Assembly (NCBI RefSeq): GCF_000311865.1
Contig: NZ_HE978582.1
Span: forward strand, 80,984 to 131,686
Length of the DNA stretch: 50,703 bases
Origin: Peptoniphilus obesi ph1
GTDB lineage: Bacteria; Bacillota; Clostridia; Tissierellales; Peptoniphilaceae
Direction of reading: 5' to 3'
In this document: positions 42,126 through 50,703 of the stretch, one piece after another
Numbering within the stretch: the stretch's first letter is position 1
How the letters are laid out: every line of letters starts with the position of its first letter
Notes under the pieces: model-generated
Seen by the model: only the letters and a program-made list of their open reading frames with translations
Told to the model about the DNA's origin: nothing
Databases searched by the model: none
Position numbers and translations under genes: made by a program

Positions 42126-42470
42126 CTATTCTTTTAATAAAATTTTTCCTTTCAATGTAAGAAAAACACCTAAGCTTAAAATATAAACAAGAAAAAATAA
42201 AGTTTCTTTAAAAAAACCGAAATCCAAATCCTTTACTAAATTTGAATAAACTATAAAATAAAATAAGGTAAAAGCATATGTTAAAAACTTTCCAAAAATT
42301 TCATTCTCAAGTGGTTTTTTGCTTATTGCTATCCAAATACAAGCAAGACTTGGAAGAAGTATAAGGAATAGCTTAAAATAAGAAAATTTTTCAAATCCTA
42401 TATAATAAGATATGGTGAAAAGACAAAATATTATCTCAAATATTCCTAAAGTAAGTACACATTTTCTCAT
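42126..42470 (-). CDS. Small four-helix membrane protein, unknown function
   Basis: A 114-residue protein that is almost all hydrophobic, with four helices (about 5-22, 30-48, 62-80, 88-106) and short charged loops (SKKPLENEIFG). I do not recognise a family. It stands alone between the GNAT gene and the phoR terminator, with short AT-rich spacers on both sides. Confidence 0.6.
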   Translation of the reverse strand: MRKCVLTLGIFEIIFCLFTISYYIGFEKFSYFKLFLILLPSLACIWIAISKKPLENEIFGKFLTYAFTLFYFIVYSNLVKDLDFGFFKETLFFLVYILSLGVFLTLKGKILLKE

Positions 42471-42562
42471 ATTTAACCATCCTTTCCTTGATTTGATTTC
42501 ATTTCTGAGTCAAGGCTATCATGTATATATTTTTAAATCAAATAAGTATATGTAAGAAGGCA

Positions 42563-42585
42563 TAAAAAAAGCGGCTAAGCCGCTT
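42563..42585 (-). terminator. Terminator of the pst-pho operon
   Basis: AAGCGGCT/AGCCGCTT (42569-42585) is followed on the minus strand by a run of T. It lies 14 bases past the phoR stop. Confidence 0.92.
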
Positions 42586-42599
42586 ATCTTTTATATGAA

Positions 42600-44279
42600 T
42601 TAGTCAATTGGAAGATAAACAGTTATTTTTGTTCCTTTTCCTAATTCAGATTCTACTTTTAAATTACCATCATGATTTTTAATTATGTGTTTTACTATAC
42701 TTAGACCGAGTCCTGTTCCACCAGATTTTTTGGACCTAGACTTATCTACCCTGTAAAATCTTTCAAAAACCCTATCGAGGTCTTTATTATCAATGCCAAT
42801 TCCTGTGTCTTCTACTGACAAGATAACATTGTCATTATCTCTGGACATATCAATTTTTACACTGCCGTCTTCCTTATTGTATTTTATGGCATTGTCTAAA
42901 AGATTTGATAGAAGTTCCCACATCATGGTGTTATTAGCCATCAATTTTTCATTTCCATTAACGATAATTCTAACATTTTTCTTTTCTGCCTTATCTCTAA
43001 ACTGATAAGCTAGCTCATCTGCTATTTCTCTTAAATTTACATCTTCTTTTTTTACTGTTACGGATGATTCTAGGCTAGAAATTCTAATAATTTCATCTAT
43101 CAAGTCTAAAAGTCTATTAGATTCTGAATAGATGCTATTTATTATTTCTTTTTGATCATCTACTGCAACCATATCGTTTTTTAAAAGTTCTGCAAATCCA
43201 CATATTGAAGTTAGTGGTGTTTTTAATTCATGAGAAACATTGGCAGAAAATTCTTCCCTTATTTTTTCAAGCCTTTGTCTTTTTGTTTCATCTATTAATA
43301 ATACGATAGATCCTGATATTTCATCGCCAATATAGACAGGATTTACATAATATTTTATTATTTTATCTCCTACTTCTATTGAATCAGAATAGGATTTACC
43401 CTTGTAGGAATTTTCTATTGAATCTATTAATTTTTCTTCCCTAGTTACATATAAAATATTTTTATCGTTTAGTCCCATTGAAGAGTTTAGATTGCTTGAT
43501 AAAAATTCTGTAGCCTTTTTATTTATAACTAAGATATTTTTTTCGCTATCTAAGATCAACAGACCTTCTCTCATATTTTCAAGTATAAGTCCAATCGTAT
43601 CTCTTTCGATTTTTATTTGCTCTAGATGCTTAGCAATTATATCTTTTTGAGCTGTTATTTCTCTTACAAAGGGAGAAATTTCTGGTATTTCACTTAAATC
43701 TACTGATTCAGGATCAGATGATGATTTGTTTAGTGGTTCCAAGATTTTTTTAGTGGAATTCTTGGATATAAACATAGCTATAATAAAAATAAAGACTGCT
43801 AAAATCAGATTGATTGGCAAAATCTTAAAAAAGCTGCCAGCAATTGTATTTATTGGACTAGCTAGTCTTATATAAGATCCATCACTTAGCCTGTAAGCAA
43901 TATATACACTATCGGTAGATAAAGTTTCAGAATACCTAGTTGCCTTTTTTTCTATGCTACTATTGGCATTAATTATTTCTTTTCTATTGCCATGGTTTTC
44001 CATAGTTTTTACATCGGCTTTTGAGTCAAATATAGGATTGGCTCCTTGGTCAAAGTAGGATATTCTTATCTTGCTATTAATTCTTGATGCCCTTTCTAGA
44101 TATTCAATTCTATCATCAGTGTTTTCTAAGTCTTCTTTTATTATATTTGTAAGATTGCTCATATTATCTATGCTGGATTTTTCATAGAATTTATAATTTA
44201 CAAATAAAGATACAATTGTACTTAATATAAGAGTTAGAAATGCAATAAATATAAGGCTTCTATAAATTCTTTTATTCAT
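42600..44279 (-). CDS. phoR: Sensor histidine kinase PhoR
   Basis: A 559-residue kinase. Helices at about 8-30 and 155-175 enclose an extracytoplasmic sensor part. A PAS domain (about 235-330), HisKA with FSANVSHELKTPLTSICGF (phospho-His) and HATPase with NLLDNAIKYN, DTGIGIDNKDLDRVFERFY and GGTGLGLSIVKHI follow. It phosphorylates PhoP when phosphate is scarce and is inhibited by the Pst/PhoU complex. The gene overlaps phoP by eight bases and is last in the operon. Confidence 0.93.
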   Translation of the reverse strand: MNKRIYRSLIFIAFLTLILSTIVSLFVNYKFYEKSSIDNMSNLTNIIKEDLENTDDRIEYLERASRINSKIRISYFDQGANPIFDSKADVKTMENHGNRKEIINANSSIEKKATRYSETLSTDSVYIAYRLSDGSYIRLASPINTIAGSFFKILPINLILAVFIFIIAMFISKNSTKKILEPLNKSSSDPESVDLSEIPEISPFVREITAQKDIIAKHLEQIKIERDTIGLILENMREGLLILDSEKNILVINKKATEFLSSNLNSSMGLNDKNILYVTREEKLIDSIENSYKGKSYSDSIEVGDKIIKYYVNPVYIGDEISGSIVLLIDETKRQRLEKIREEFSANVSHELKTPLTSICGFAELLKNDMVAVDDQKEIINSIYSESNRLLDLIDEIIRISSLESSVTVKKEDVNLREIADELAYQFRDKAEKKNVRIIVNGNEKLMANNTMMWELLSNLLDNAIKYNKEDGSVKIDMSRDNDNVILSVEDTGIGIDNKDLDRVFERFYRVDKSRSKKSGGTGLGLSIVKHIIKNHDGNLKVESELGKGTKITVYLPID

Positions 44280-44967
44280 TATCGTCCCTCATTGAGATTT
44301 TATAACCAACACCTCTTACAGTGTGTATCAAATCTCTTTTATCACCCAATTTTTCTCTTAAAAACTTTATATGCATATCAACAGTTCTTGTTTCGCCCTC
44401 ATAGTCATAGCCCCACACTGAATTTAAAAGATTTTCTCTTGATAAGACTATATCAACATTGCTTATCATATATTTTAATAATTCAAATTCTTTATAGGTC
44501 AAACTTATATTTTTGCCATCAACAAAAACTTTTCTTCTTAATAAATCAATTTTTATTCCTTCAAATTCTAGAAATTCTTGCTCATTCTTACTCTTTCTTC
44601 TAAGAAGTGCATTCACTCTAGAAAGTAGTTCCAAGACAGAAAATGGTTTTTTCATATAGTCATCTGCCCCCATGTCTAAGGAACTAACTATATCATATTC
44701 AGATGTTTTTGCTGTTATCATCATAATTGGTATATCATTTGTCTTGGGATTTTGTTTTAATATTTTTAGTATTTCTATCCCATCCATATCTGGTAGCATA
44801 ATATCTAATAATATTAAATCTGGAATTTCATTATCCATTTCTTTGAAAAACTCTTTTCCCTTTTCAAAACCCTTGCATGAATAATTTTTTGATTTTAATG
44901 CATATTCTATTAGTTTTTGTATAGAATTATCATCTTCAACTATATATATCAACATATTATCCCTCAA
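44272..44967 (-). CDS. phoP: Response regulator PhoP
   Basis: A 231-residue OmpR-type regulator. The receiver (about 4-120) has IVEDD, LILLDIMLPDMDG (phospho-Asp), MITAK and the Lys in DYMKKPF. The winged-helix DNA-binding domain (about 130-228) has LTYKEFELLKYMI and VDMHIKFLREKLGD. It should bind the Pho box upstream of pstS and so control its own operon. It overlaps phoU by 11 bases. Confidence 0.94.
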   Translation of the reverse strand: MRDNMLIYIVEDDNSIQKLIEYALKSKNYSCKGFEKGKEFFKEMDNEIPDLILLDIMLPDMDGIEILKILKQNPKTNDIPIMMITAKTSEYDIVSSLDMGADDYMKKPFSVLELLSRVNALLRRKSKNEQEFLEFEGIKIDLLRRKVFVDGKNISLTYKEFELLKYMISNVDIVLSRENLLNSVWGYDYEGETRTVDMHIKFLREKLGDKRDLIHTVRGVGYKISMRDDNE

Positions 44968-45589
44968 TTGAGAAAATAACCCATTCTGAGATATTTACTG
45001 CATGGTCTGCAATTCTTTCTAAGTATTTTATAATTATAATTAAATCAACAATATTTGCAGAGTCTGGATGGCCTTCTTCTATGTGCTTAGTTAGCTTATT
45101 TCTAAGCTCAACAAATAAATCATCTACAATATCATCTTTTTCTCGAATTGTTTTTGCTGCTTTTAAATCTTTGTTTACAAAGCTATCAACAGATTCTTTT
45201 ACGATTTTTGTAGTTGCATTTGCCATTTTTTCTATACCATCAATATCTTCAAAGTCATATTTATGGTTTAGATTTTTAGTAACTTCTGCAATATCTCTTG
45301 CTTGGTCTCCAATTCTTTCAAGATCTGTTATCATTTTTAAGGCCGCTGTTATTGTCCTTAAATCACTTGCTACTGGTTGTTGCTCAACTATCATCCTTAA
45401 ACAATCTGATTGAATTAGATTTTCCATGCTATCAATTTCTTCTTCTAGGTTATAAACTTCTCTTCTTACTAATTCATTTTCAACATCTATTAAGGTAACT
45501 GCCTTATCAATGGCTCTTTCACTCAAAGTTACCATTTCTAGTAGTCGTTCATTTAACCTTTCTAAATCTCTGTCAAATTTTTCTCTCAT
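44957..45589 (-). CDS. phoU: Phosphate signalling regulator PhoU
   Basis: About 210 residues. Two PhoU three-helix repeats are seen (MREKFDRDLERLNERLLEM and ELVRREVYNLEEEIDSME, with ERIGDQARDIAEVTKN and ERIADHAVNISEW as metal-site segments). It links the Pst transporter to PhoR and lowers Pho expression in phosphate plenty. I use the ATG at 45589, five bases after the pstB stop; a TTG at 45601 overlaps pstB. Confidence 0.95.
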   Translation of the reverse strand: MREKFDRDLERLNERLLEMVTLSERAIDKAVTLIDVENELVRREVYNLEEEIDSMENLIQSDCLRMIVEQQPVASDLRTITAALKMITDLERIGDQARDIAEVTKNLNHKYDFEDIDGIEKMANATTKIVKESVDSFVNKDLKAAKTIREKDDIVDDLFVELRNKLTKHIEEGHPDSANIVDLIIIIKYLERIADHAVNISEWVIFSIEG

Positions 45590-45593
45590 CCTA

Positions 45594-46346
45594 TCACCCA
45601 AACCTTCCAGTTATATAGTCTTCGGTTCTTTTATCTTCAGGTTTTGAGAAAATATTTAATGTATCTCCAAACTCAACTACTTCTCCTGTTAAGAAAAAGG
45701 CAGTTTTATCTGAAACTCTCGATGCTTGTTGCATATTATGAGTTACCATGACTATAGTATACTGCTTTTTAAGTTCTATTACCAAGTCCTCAATTTTTCC
45801 TGTAGAAATTGGGTCAAGTGCTGATGTTGGTTCATCCATTAATATTACCTCTGGCTCAACTGATAAGGCTCTTGCTATGCAAAGTCTTTGTTGTTGACCA
45901 CCTGATAAAGAAATTGCACTCTTATCAAGATCATCCTTAACTTCATCCCAAATAGCCGCTTGTTTTAAAGATCTTTCAACAATTTCATCAAGAGTACTTT
46001 TTTTATTTATTCCATGAGTTCTTGGTCCAAATGCTATGTTGTCATAAATTGATTTAGGAAATGGATTTGGATGTTGAAAAACCATGCCAACTCTTTTTCT
46101 TAAAGTATTTACATTGTAGTTTGATTGGTATATATCTTCCCCATCGAGTGTTATTAAACCCTTTATCTTACAATCTTCTACAAGGTCGTTCATCCTATTT
46201 ATACATTTAAGCATGGTTGATTTTCCACAACCTGATGGCCCAATAAAGGCTGTTATTTCATTTTCATTTATGTCCATATCTATTGATTTTAGAGCTTTAA
46301 AATCGCCATACCAAAGATTTAAATCTTTAACTTCTATCTTGCTCAA
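45594..46346 (-). CDS. pstB: Phosphate ABC transporter ATP-binding protein PstB
   Basis: A 250-residue ATPase: Walker [10 protein letters not shown], signature [15 protein letters not shown], Walker [13 protein letters not shown], with the PstB hallmark [17 protein letters not shown]. It drives phosphate import through PstC/PstA. The start is TTG and overlaps the pstA stop by four bases. Confidence 0.97.
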   Translation of the reverse strand: MSKIEVKDLNLWYGDFKALKSIDMDINENEITAFIGPSGCGKSTMLKCINRMNDLVEDCKIKGLITLDGEDIYQSNYNVNTLRKRVGMVFQHPNPFPKSIYDNIAFGPRTHGINKKSTLDEIVERSLKQAAIWDEVKDDLDKSAISLSGGQQQRLCIARALSVEPEVILMDEPTSALDPISTGKIEDLVIELKKQYTIVMVTHNMQQASRVSDKTAFFLTGEVVEFGDTLNIFSKPEDKRTEDYITGRFG

Positions 46347-47233
46347 ACTTCTACCTCCGATATTTTATTTCCAATTTTTGTTGCTATAAAGTTAAGCAAA
46401 ACTACTACTAAAAGTAGCACCATGGCACTTGCATAAGCTTCTCCAACGTATAGTCCCTCTGATGAAAGCATATACATATGAAGGGCTAGAGTTCTTGAAG
46501 AGGAGAATAGTCCTTTTGGTAAAGATGTTGCAGTACCTAATGTATAAATTAGACAAGCAGTTTCTCCAACTATACGTCCAACAGCAAGTACAACTCCTGC
46601 AAGTATTCCTGGTATTGCAACTGGTAGTACAACTTTAAATATTGTTCTAAGCTTTCCTGCTCCAAGTCCAAAACTTGCTTCTCTTAAAGAATTATCTACT
46701 GATTTTAGTGCTTCTTCGGTTGATCTTATTATTAAAGGTAAAATCATTATTGATATTGTAAATACGCCCGATAATATTGAATATCCAAGATTTATCCTAT
46801 TTACAAAAAACAACATACCAAAAAGTCCATAAACTATTGATGGTATTCCTTGTAGAGTTTCTGCTGCTAGTCTTATTACTTCTACAACTTTTGAGCCACT
46901 TTTTGCATATTCAACTAGATAAATTGCCGTAAATATTCCAACTGGTGCTGCTATTAATATTCCAAGTACAACAACTATTAAAGTAGTAATAATAGATGGA
47001 AGCATGGTCACATTATCTGTTGTATATTCTAGAGAAAACATCTGAGTATTTATATGAGGTATGCCCATAGTTATTATATAAACAACTATTGATATTAATG
47101 ATCCGAATGTAAATATTATAGATACTAGTGAAAAGTATCTATATGGATTTAATTCGTTTCTTTTTTTTAGATATAGAGCTGAAGCTATCAAAATAGCTGC
47201 AAGAACGAAAATAATTTTTAAAGCAGTAATCAC
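46343..47233 (-). CDS. pstA: Phosphate ABC transporter permease PstA
   Basis: A 296-residue protein with six membrane helices and the EAA loop [39 protein letters not shown] is typical of PstA. It pairs with PstC. It overlaps both neighbours by four bases. Confidence 0.96.
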   Translation of the reverse strand: MITALKIIFVLAAILIASALYLKKRNELNPYRYFSLVSIIFTFGSLISIVVYIITMGIPHINTQMFSLEYTTDNVTMLPSIITTLIVVVLGILIAAPVGIFTAIYLVEYAKSGSKVVEVIRLAAETLQGIPSIVYGLFGMLFFVNRINLGYSILSGVFTISIMILPLIIRSTEEALKSVDNSLREASFGLGAGKLRTIFKVVLPVAIPGILAGVVLAVGRIVGETACLIYTLGTATSLPKGLFSSSRTLALHMYMLSSEGLYVGEAYASAMVLLLVVVLLNFIATKIGNKISEVEV

Positions 47234-48162
47234 ATGTATTCACTCCTTTTCTTTACGACAAAGAAAGATATATTTATTATTAAAATAAATATAAATAATA
47301 CACAAGCTGTTGCGATTAAAGCTTCAGCGTGCATGCCGGTTGCATATCCCATTTCAAGAACTATATTCGTAGTCATAGTTCTGATTCCTTTAAATATATT
47401 AAATGTTAATCTTGTTTGGTTCCCAGCTACTAATATAACAGCCATAGTTTCTCCTATAGCACGTCCTATTCCTAAAATTATTCCTGCAAAAACTCCTGAT
47501 TTTGCTGCAGGAAGTACAATTTTTAATACTGCTCTTTCGTGATTAGCACCAAGAGCGATACCCCCTTGATAATAAGATTTAGGTACCGCTCTTATGGCAG
47601 ATTCTGAGATACTTATAATTGTTGGAAGTATCATTATTAATAATAGTATTGAAGCAGTTAATATGCTCATTCCATTTCCACCAAACATATCTCTCATCAT
47701 TGGAACTATAACAGTTAGTGCAAAAAAGCCATAGACTATAGAAGGAATCCCAGCCATTAGATTTAGTGCTGGTTTTAAAAATCTATAGACTTTCTTTGGA
47801 CAATCTATTGCTAGATAAATCGCTGAAAATACAGCAATTGGAATTGCCATAATAGATGCCAAAAAAGTAATTATTACAGATCCAAATATCATTGGTAATA
47901 TTCCATATGATGCCGGGGTATTCATCGGAGCCCAACTTTTATTAAAGATGAAATCCTTAATCCCCACTACCCTAAAAACATTGAATCCACCTTGAAATAT
48001 AAAGACAGATATCAATATTATGAATAGAACCGATAGAAGAGCACATAGCAAGAATAAATATTTTACTATAGTTTCTTTAAAATCTTTGCCTGCAAAATTA
48101 TTTGGCTTATATGATTTTTTTTGTATATAAGTTTTATTCTCCATCAATGTGTTATTCTCCAT
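47230..48162 (-). CDS. pstC: Phosphate ABC transporter permease PstC
   Basis: A 310-residue protein with six helices after a charged N-terminus. [20 protein letters not shown] and the coupling loop YYQGGIALGANHERAVLKIVLP are the PstC marks, and IGRAIGETMAVILVAGN is conserved. It follows pstS by 30 bases. Confidence 0.96.
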   Translation of the reverse strand: MENNTLMENKTYIQKKSYKPNNFAGKDFKETIVKYLFLLCALLSVLFIILISVFIFQGGFNVFRVVGIKDFIFNKSWAPMNTPASYGILPMIFGSVIITFLASIMAIPIAVFSAIYLAIDCPKKVYRFLKPALNLMAGIPSIVYGFFALTVIVPMMRDMFGGNGMSILTASILLLIMILPTIISISESAIRAVPKSYYQGGIALGANHERAVLKIVLPAAKSGVFAGIILGIGRAIGETMAVILVAGNQTRLTFNIFKGIRTMTTNIVLEMGYATGMHAEALIATACVLFIFILIINISFFVVKKRSEYM

Positions 48163-48192
48163 AATAAACTCTTTTCTTTAAATTAAACTTAC

Positions 48193-49119
48193 TTATTTAA
48201 TTTCAGACCAGTCAGTTATTTTGCCAGTAAAGATATCTTTTATTTGTTCAATTGTTAAATCTTCTACTAGAGAATCATTATTTACAATTACTGCAATACC
48301 ATCCATAGCTATAACTAATTTTTCAACGCCTGTTTCTTCTGGCTTGATTTCTCTCGAAGCCATACCAATTTGAGCTGAACCATCTTGAGCAGCTTTTACA
48401 CCTGCTGATGAACCTGTAGCTTGGATATCGCCTTGGAAGTCTGGATTGTATTTTTTGTATCCTTCAATAAGTTTTTCCATAAGTGGAGTTACAGAAGTTG
48501 AACCAGCTATTGTTAAATGAGCAGTTGATCCAGATCCTTCATATTTTTTACCTTGAGGATCTCCAACATATCCTTCATTAGATACAATTTCTTGTCCTTC
48601 ATCAGACATAATAAAGTCAATTAAGTCTTGAGCTGCTGGATCAAGATCAGACTTATAAACTAGGTTAAATGGTCTTGCTATTTTGTAGTCACCTGATTTA
48701 ACCTTATCGTGATCTGCTTCAACGCCTTCAACTTTAAGAGCTTTTACAGTATCGTTTAATGATCCAAGTGAAATATATCCAATTGCATTTTCGTCATTTG
48801 ATACAGCTGTAAGAACAGCATTAGTTGAATTTTGAACACTAAGTTCTTCTGAAGTATTATCTACTTCATTTCCATCAGCATCTTTTTCCATTACACCTGT
48901 AATTTCAGTAAATGCTGATCTTGTACCAGAACCTTGTTCTCTTGTGATAGCATTAATTGCTCCTTCTGCGCTTGCTTCAGTCTTTGTGTCTTCTTTAGCA
49001 TTAGCATCAGCTGTATTATTAGTTGCATTATTTTTTCCAGAGCATGCTGCTAAAGATAAAGTTAAAATACCTACTAAAACAGCTAAAGTTATTTTCTTAC
49101 CAAAAATTCTTGATTTCAT
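48193..49119 (-). CDS. pstS: Phosphate-binding lipoprotein PstS, circularly permuted
   Basis: A 308-residue protein with signal peptide and lipobox LSLAAC. Both halves of the PstS fold are there, but in swapped order. The part with REQGSGTRSAF, IGYISLGSLNDTVKALKVEGV and DFIMSDEGQEIV comes first (about 55-180). The part with IAGSTSVTPLMEKL, GSSAGVKAAQDG, MASREI and DGIAVIVNNDSL comes second (about 200-305). From memory, the pneumococcal PstS has the same order. The gene sits behind a Pho box and is first in the operon. Confidence 0.94.
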   Translation of the reverse strand: MKSRIFGKKITLAVLVGILTLSLAACSGKNNATNNTADANAKEDTKTEASAEGAINAITREQGSGTRSAFTEITGVMEKDADGNEVDNTSEELSVQNSTNAVLTAVSNDENAIGYISLGSLNDTVKALKVEGVEADHDKVKSGDYKIARPFNLVYKSDLDPAAQDLIDFIMSDEGQEIVSNEGYVGDPQGKKYEGSGSTAHLTIAGSTSVTPLMEKLIEGYKKYNPDFQGDIQATGSSAGVKAAQDGSAQIGMASREIKPEETGVEKLVIAMDGIAVIVNNDSLVEDLTIEQIKDIFTGKITDWSEIK

Positions 49120-49163
49120 TTCTTTCTCCCTTTCAAATGATTTATTATTTAAATTTCATTTAC

Positions 49164-49217
49164 ATTATAGAAATGATATGTAAAGTTCCATAAACTAAAG
49201 TGTAAATTTATTGTAAA
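49164..49217 (-). promoter_or_regulatory. Pho box and -10 of pstS
   Basis: On the minus strand four hexamers follow one another at exactly 11 bp: TTTACA (49212-49217), TTTACA (49201-49206), GTTTAT (49190-49195) and TTTACA (49179-49184). TATAAT (49164-49169) is nine bases on. This is the Bacillus-type PhoP site, TT(A/T)ACA direct repeats before a -10 box. Confidence 0.88.
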
Positions 49218-49288
49218 ATATTTTACAAAACTTTTTCCTGTAATTCTGCAAATTTAAGTCTTTGAGTTTCACTTATTTATATCTATGT

Positions 49289-49335
49289 TATAATTTTATT
49301 GTTATCATACTTATAAAATCACTTTACAAAGTGAT
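49289..49335 (+). promoter_or_regulatory. Promoter -10 and palindromic operator of the PfoR-like gene
   Basis: TATAAT at 49289-49294 has a weak -35 (TTCACT, 15 bp before). The 18-bp palindrome ATCACTTT-AC-AAAGTGAT (49318-49335) lies in the leader, between the expected transcription start and the RBS, where a bound repressor would block transcription. Confidence 0.65.
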
Positions 49336-49360
49336 AAAATTCGGCGAAAGAGGAAATGAC

Positions 49361-50377
49361 ATGAAAGAATTTTTAAAAAGAAAACATGTATATGTTTCTT
49401 GGCGAATTTATTTTATTAAAGCTATGGGTGCCATGGCTTATGGTTTGTTCGCTTCTTTGTTAGTTGGTACTATTCTTAACACCATAGGTCAAGAATTTAA
49501 CATTGGCTTTTTTACAGATGTAATCTGGCCTGTTGCTAATCAAGCAGCTGGTGCTGCAATAGCAATCTCAATTGCATATTCTTTAATGGCTCCAGACCTT
49601 GTAATGTTTTCATCCACTTTAGTGGGCATAAGTGCCTACGAACAAGGTGGACCAATTGGAGTATTTATTGCAACAATAATCGCAGTTGAATTAGGAAAGC
49701 TTATATCTAAAGAAACAAAATTAGATATAATTGTAACACCTGTTGTTACAGTTCTTTCTGGAATGTTTGTTGCAACATTTATAGGACCTTACATACAAAA
49801 TTTAATGCTTGGTCTTGGAAACCTAATTATGTTTTCTACTAATCAACAACCTTTTATAATGGGAATTTTAGTTTCTGTTATTGTTGGAATTGTCCTAACT
49901 CTACCAATATCATCTGCAGCACTTTGTATTATGCTATCCTTATCAGGACTTGCAGCTGGTGCAGCAACAGTTGGTTGTTGTGCAAATATGATTGGTTTTG
50001 CTGTAATCTCTTTTAAGGATAATGGTCTTGAAGGCCTAGCAGCCCAAGGAATTGGAACCAGCATGCTACAAGTTCCAAATATAATTAAAAATCCAAAAAT
50101 ATTTATTCCACCAATTATTGCATCGGCAATACTTGGACCAATATCAACCTGCATATTTAAAATGGAAAACACACCACTTGGTGCAGGCATGGGTACATCC
50201 GGTCTTGTTGGACAAATTGGAACCTTTAATGCTATGAGTTCTTACACTCCATCAGGAAAATTATTTTTATTAATAATTGGACTTCATATAATATTACCCG
50301 CACTTATATCCTATATAGTTTATGCTATTATGAGATCTAAAGGACTTATAAAAGATGGAGATATGAAACTTAACTAA
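49361..50377 (+). CDS. PfoR-like PTS-IIC family membrane protein
   Basis: About 338 residues with some nine or ten hydrophobic helices and Gly-rich loops (TVGCCANMIGFAVISF, GAGMGTSGLVGQIGTF). It matches the COG3641/PfoR family, first described as a regulator of perfringolysin in Clostridium perfringens and built like a PTS sugar permease IIC domain without IIA/IIB. The ATG at 49361 has AAAGAGGAA upstream; a longer frame to 49262 has none. Its substrate is unknown. No partner PTS genes are in view. Confidence 0.85.
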   Translation: MKEFLKRKHVYVSWRIYFIKAMGAMAYGLFASLLVGTILNTIGQEFNIGFFTDVIWPVANQAAGAAIAISIAYSLMAPDLVMFSSTLVGISAYEQGGPIGVFIATIIAVELGKLISKETKLDIIVTPVVTVLSGMFVATFIGPYIQNLMLGLGNLIMFSTNQQPFIMGILVSVIVGIVLTLPISSAALCIMLSLSGLAAGAATVGCCANMIGFAVISFKDNGLEGLAAQGIGTSMLQVPNIIKNPKIFIPPIIASAILGPISTCIFKMENTPLGAGMGTSGLVGQIGTFNAMSSYTPSGKLFLLIIGLHIILPALISYIVYAIMRSKGLIKDGDMKLN

Positions 50378-50413
50378 AACTGCAAAAAAAGAAAGATCAG
50401 AGATTTAAATTGA

Positions 50414-50703
50414 TGTGTACCCATAAAACTGGACACAATATTTAATTAATTAGTTGTAGTGGATGCTAACCTATACTTTGTAGGTGGCATCCATTTTGTT
50501 TTTGATTGAATTCTTTCGTTATTGTAATAATAGATGTATTCCTCTATTGCTTTAGAAAATTCTTCATAAGAACTATAGCTCTTTTCATAGCCATAATACA
50601 CTTCATTTTTTAATCTTCCAAAGAATGTTTCCATAATAGAATTATCATAACAATTCCCTTTTCTTGACATTGATTGTCTTATACCATGCTTTTTAAGCTC
50701 ATC
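50414..50703 (-). mobile_element. IS3-family insertion sequence, right part only
   Basis: The transposase end (50446 onwards) is followed by the terminal sequence TGTGTACCCATAAAACTGGA from 50414, a likely IS end starting with TG. The rest of the element is past the window edge. Confidence 0.85.
50446..50703 (-). CDS. IS3-family transposase (OrfB), C-terminal 85 residues
   Basis: The frame is open to the window edge. QSMSRKGNCYDNSIMETFFG holds the last acidic residue of the DDE triad; EEYIYYYNNERIQSKTKWMPP is the usual OrfB tail of IS3 elements. The N-terminal two thirds lie outside the window, so completeness cannot be judged. Confidence 0.93.
   Translation of the reverse strand, partial: DELKKHGIRQSMSRKGNCYDNSIMETFFGRLKNEVYYGYEKSYSSYEEFSKAIEEYIYYYNNERIQSKTKWMPPTKYRLASTTTN

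Overview
The window is AT-rich Gram-positive DNA of low-GC Firmicutes type. I infer a non-sporulating anaerobic coccus of the Peptoniphilaceae kind (Anaerococcus, Peptoniphilus or Finegoldia relatives). The reasons are A/T codon bias, strong GGAGG ribosome binding sites, frequent TTG/GTG starts, and a Bacillus/Clostridium-like housekeeping gene order without the sporulation genes that usually sit in it. The genus is a guess.

Region 1 (1 to about 12577) is most of an integrative mobilizable element (IME); its other end lies outside the window. It holds a replisome-organizer initiator (cut by the window edge), a MobA/MobL relaxase, a MOBQ-type oriT candidate, a DUF3847 protein, a sigma-70-like regulator, a large serine recombinase, and cargo. 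The cargo is a TetR-type regulator, an ECF transporter (S, T and double-ATPase subunits) and a heterodimeric ABC transporter pair. Region 2 (about 12577 to 16750) is the end of a Tn1549-like ICE: a RepA_N-type initiator, a DnaC-like loader, a PcfB-like protein, a Bro-N antirepressor and a VirD4/TraG coupling protein, all overlapping. The IME sits inside virD4 and truncates it, so one element is nested in the other. Both initiator genes carry short DNA repeats in their linker-coding region. These repeats are out of phase with the codons and look like intragenic replication origins, and the two proteins share a C-terminal module.

Region 3 (16800 to 41131) is chromosomal. Read from right to left it runs glmU-prs-pth-mfd-PPIase-yabN-hup-rqcP-divIC-S1 protein-tilS-hpt-ftsH, then an interrupting block (zinc-ribbon protein, DUF1284 protein, pbp1A, hemerythrin, two bioY), then coaX-dusB-greA-lysS. 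This matches the B. subtilis glmU-to-lysS stretch minus spoVT, yabP, yabQ and spoIIE. Notable details are two bioY genes that appear to start at AUU behind a BirA-like operator, a LysRS fused to a C-terminal tRNA-binding domain, a greA leader terminator, and an A8-tract frameshift in the S1 protein gene.

Region 4 (42600 to 49217) is a complete phosphate operon, pstS-pstC-pstA-pstB-phoU-phoP-phoR, behind a four-hexamer Pho box; its PstS is circularly permuted. A PfoR-like PTS-IIC membrane protein with a palindromic leader follows on the + strand, and an IS3-family element begins at 50414 and runs off the right edge. I saw no rRNA, tRNA or CRISPR array.
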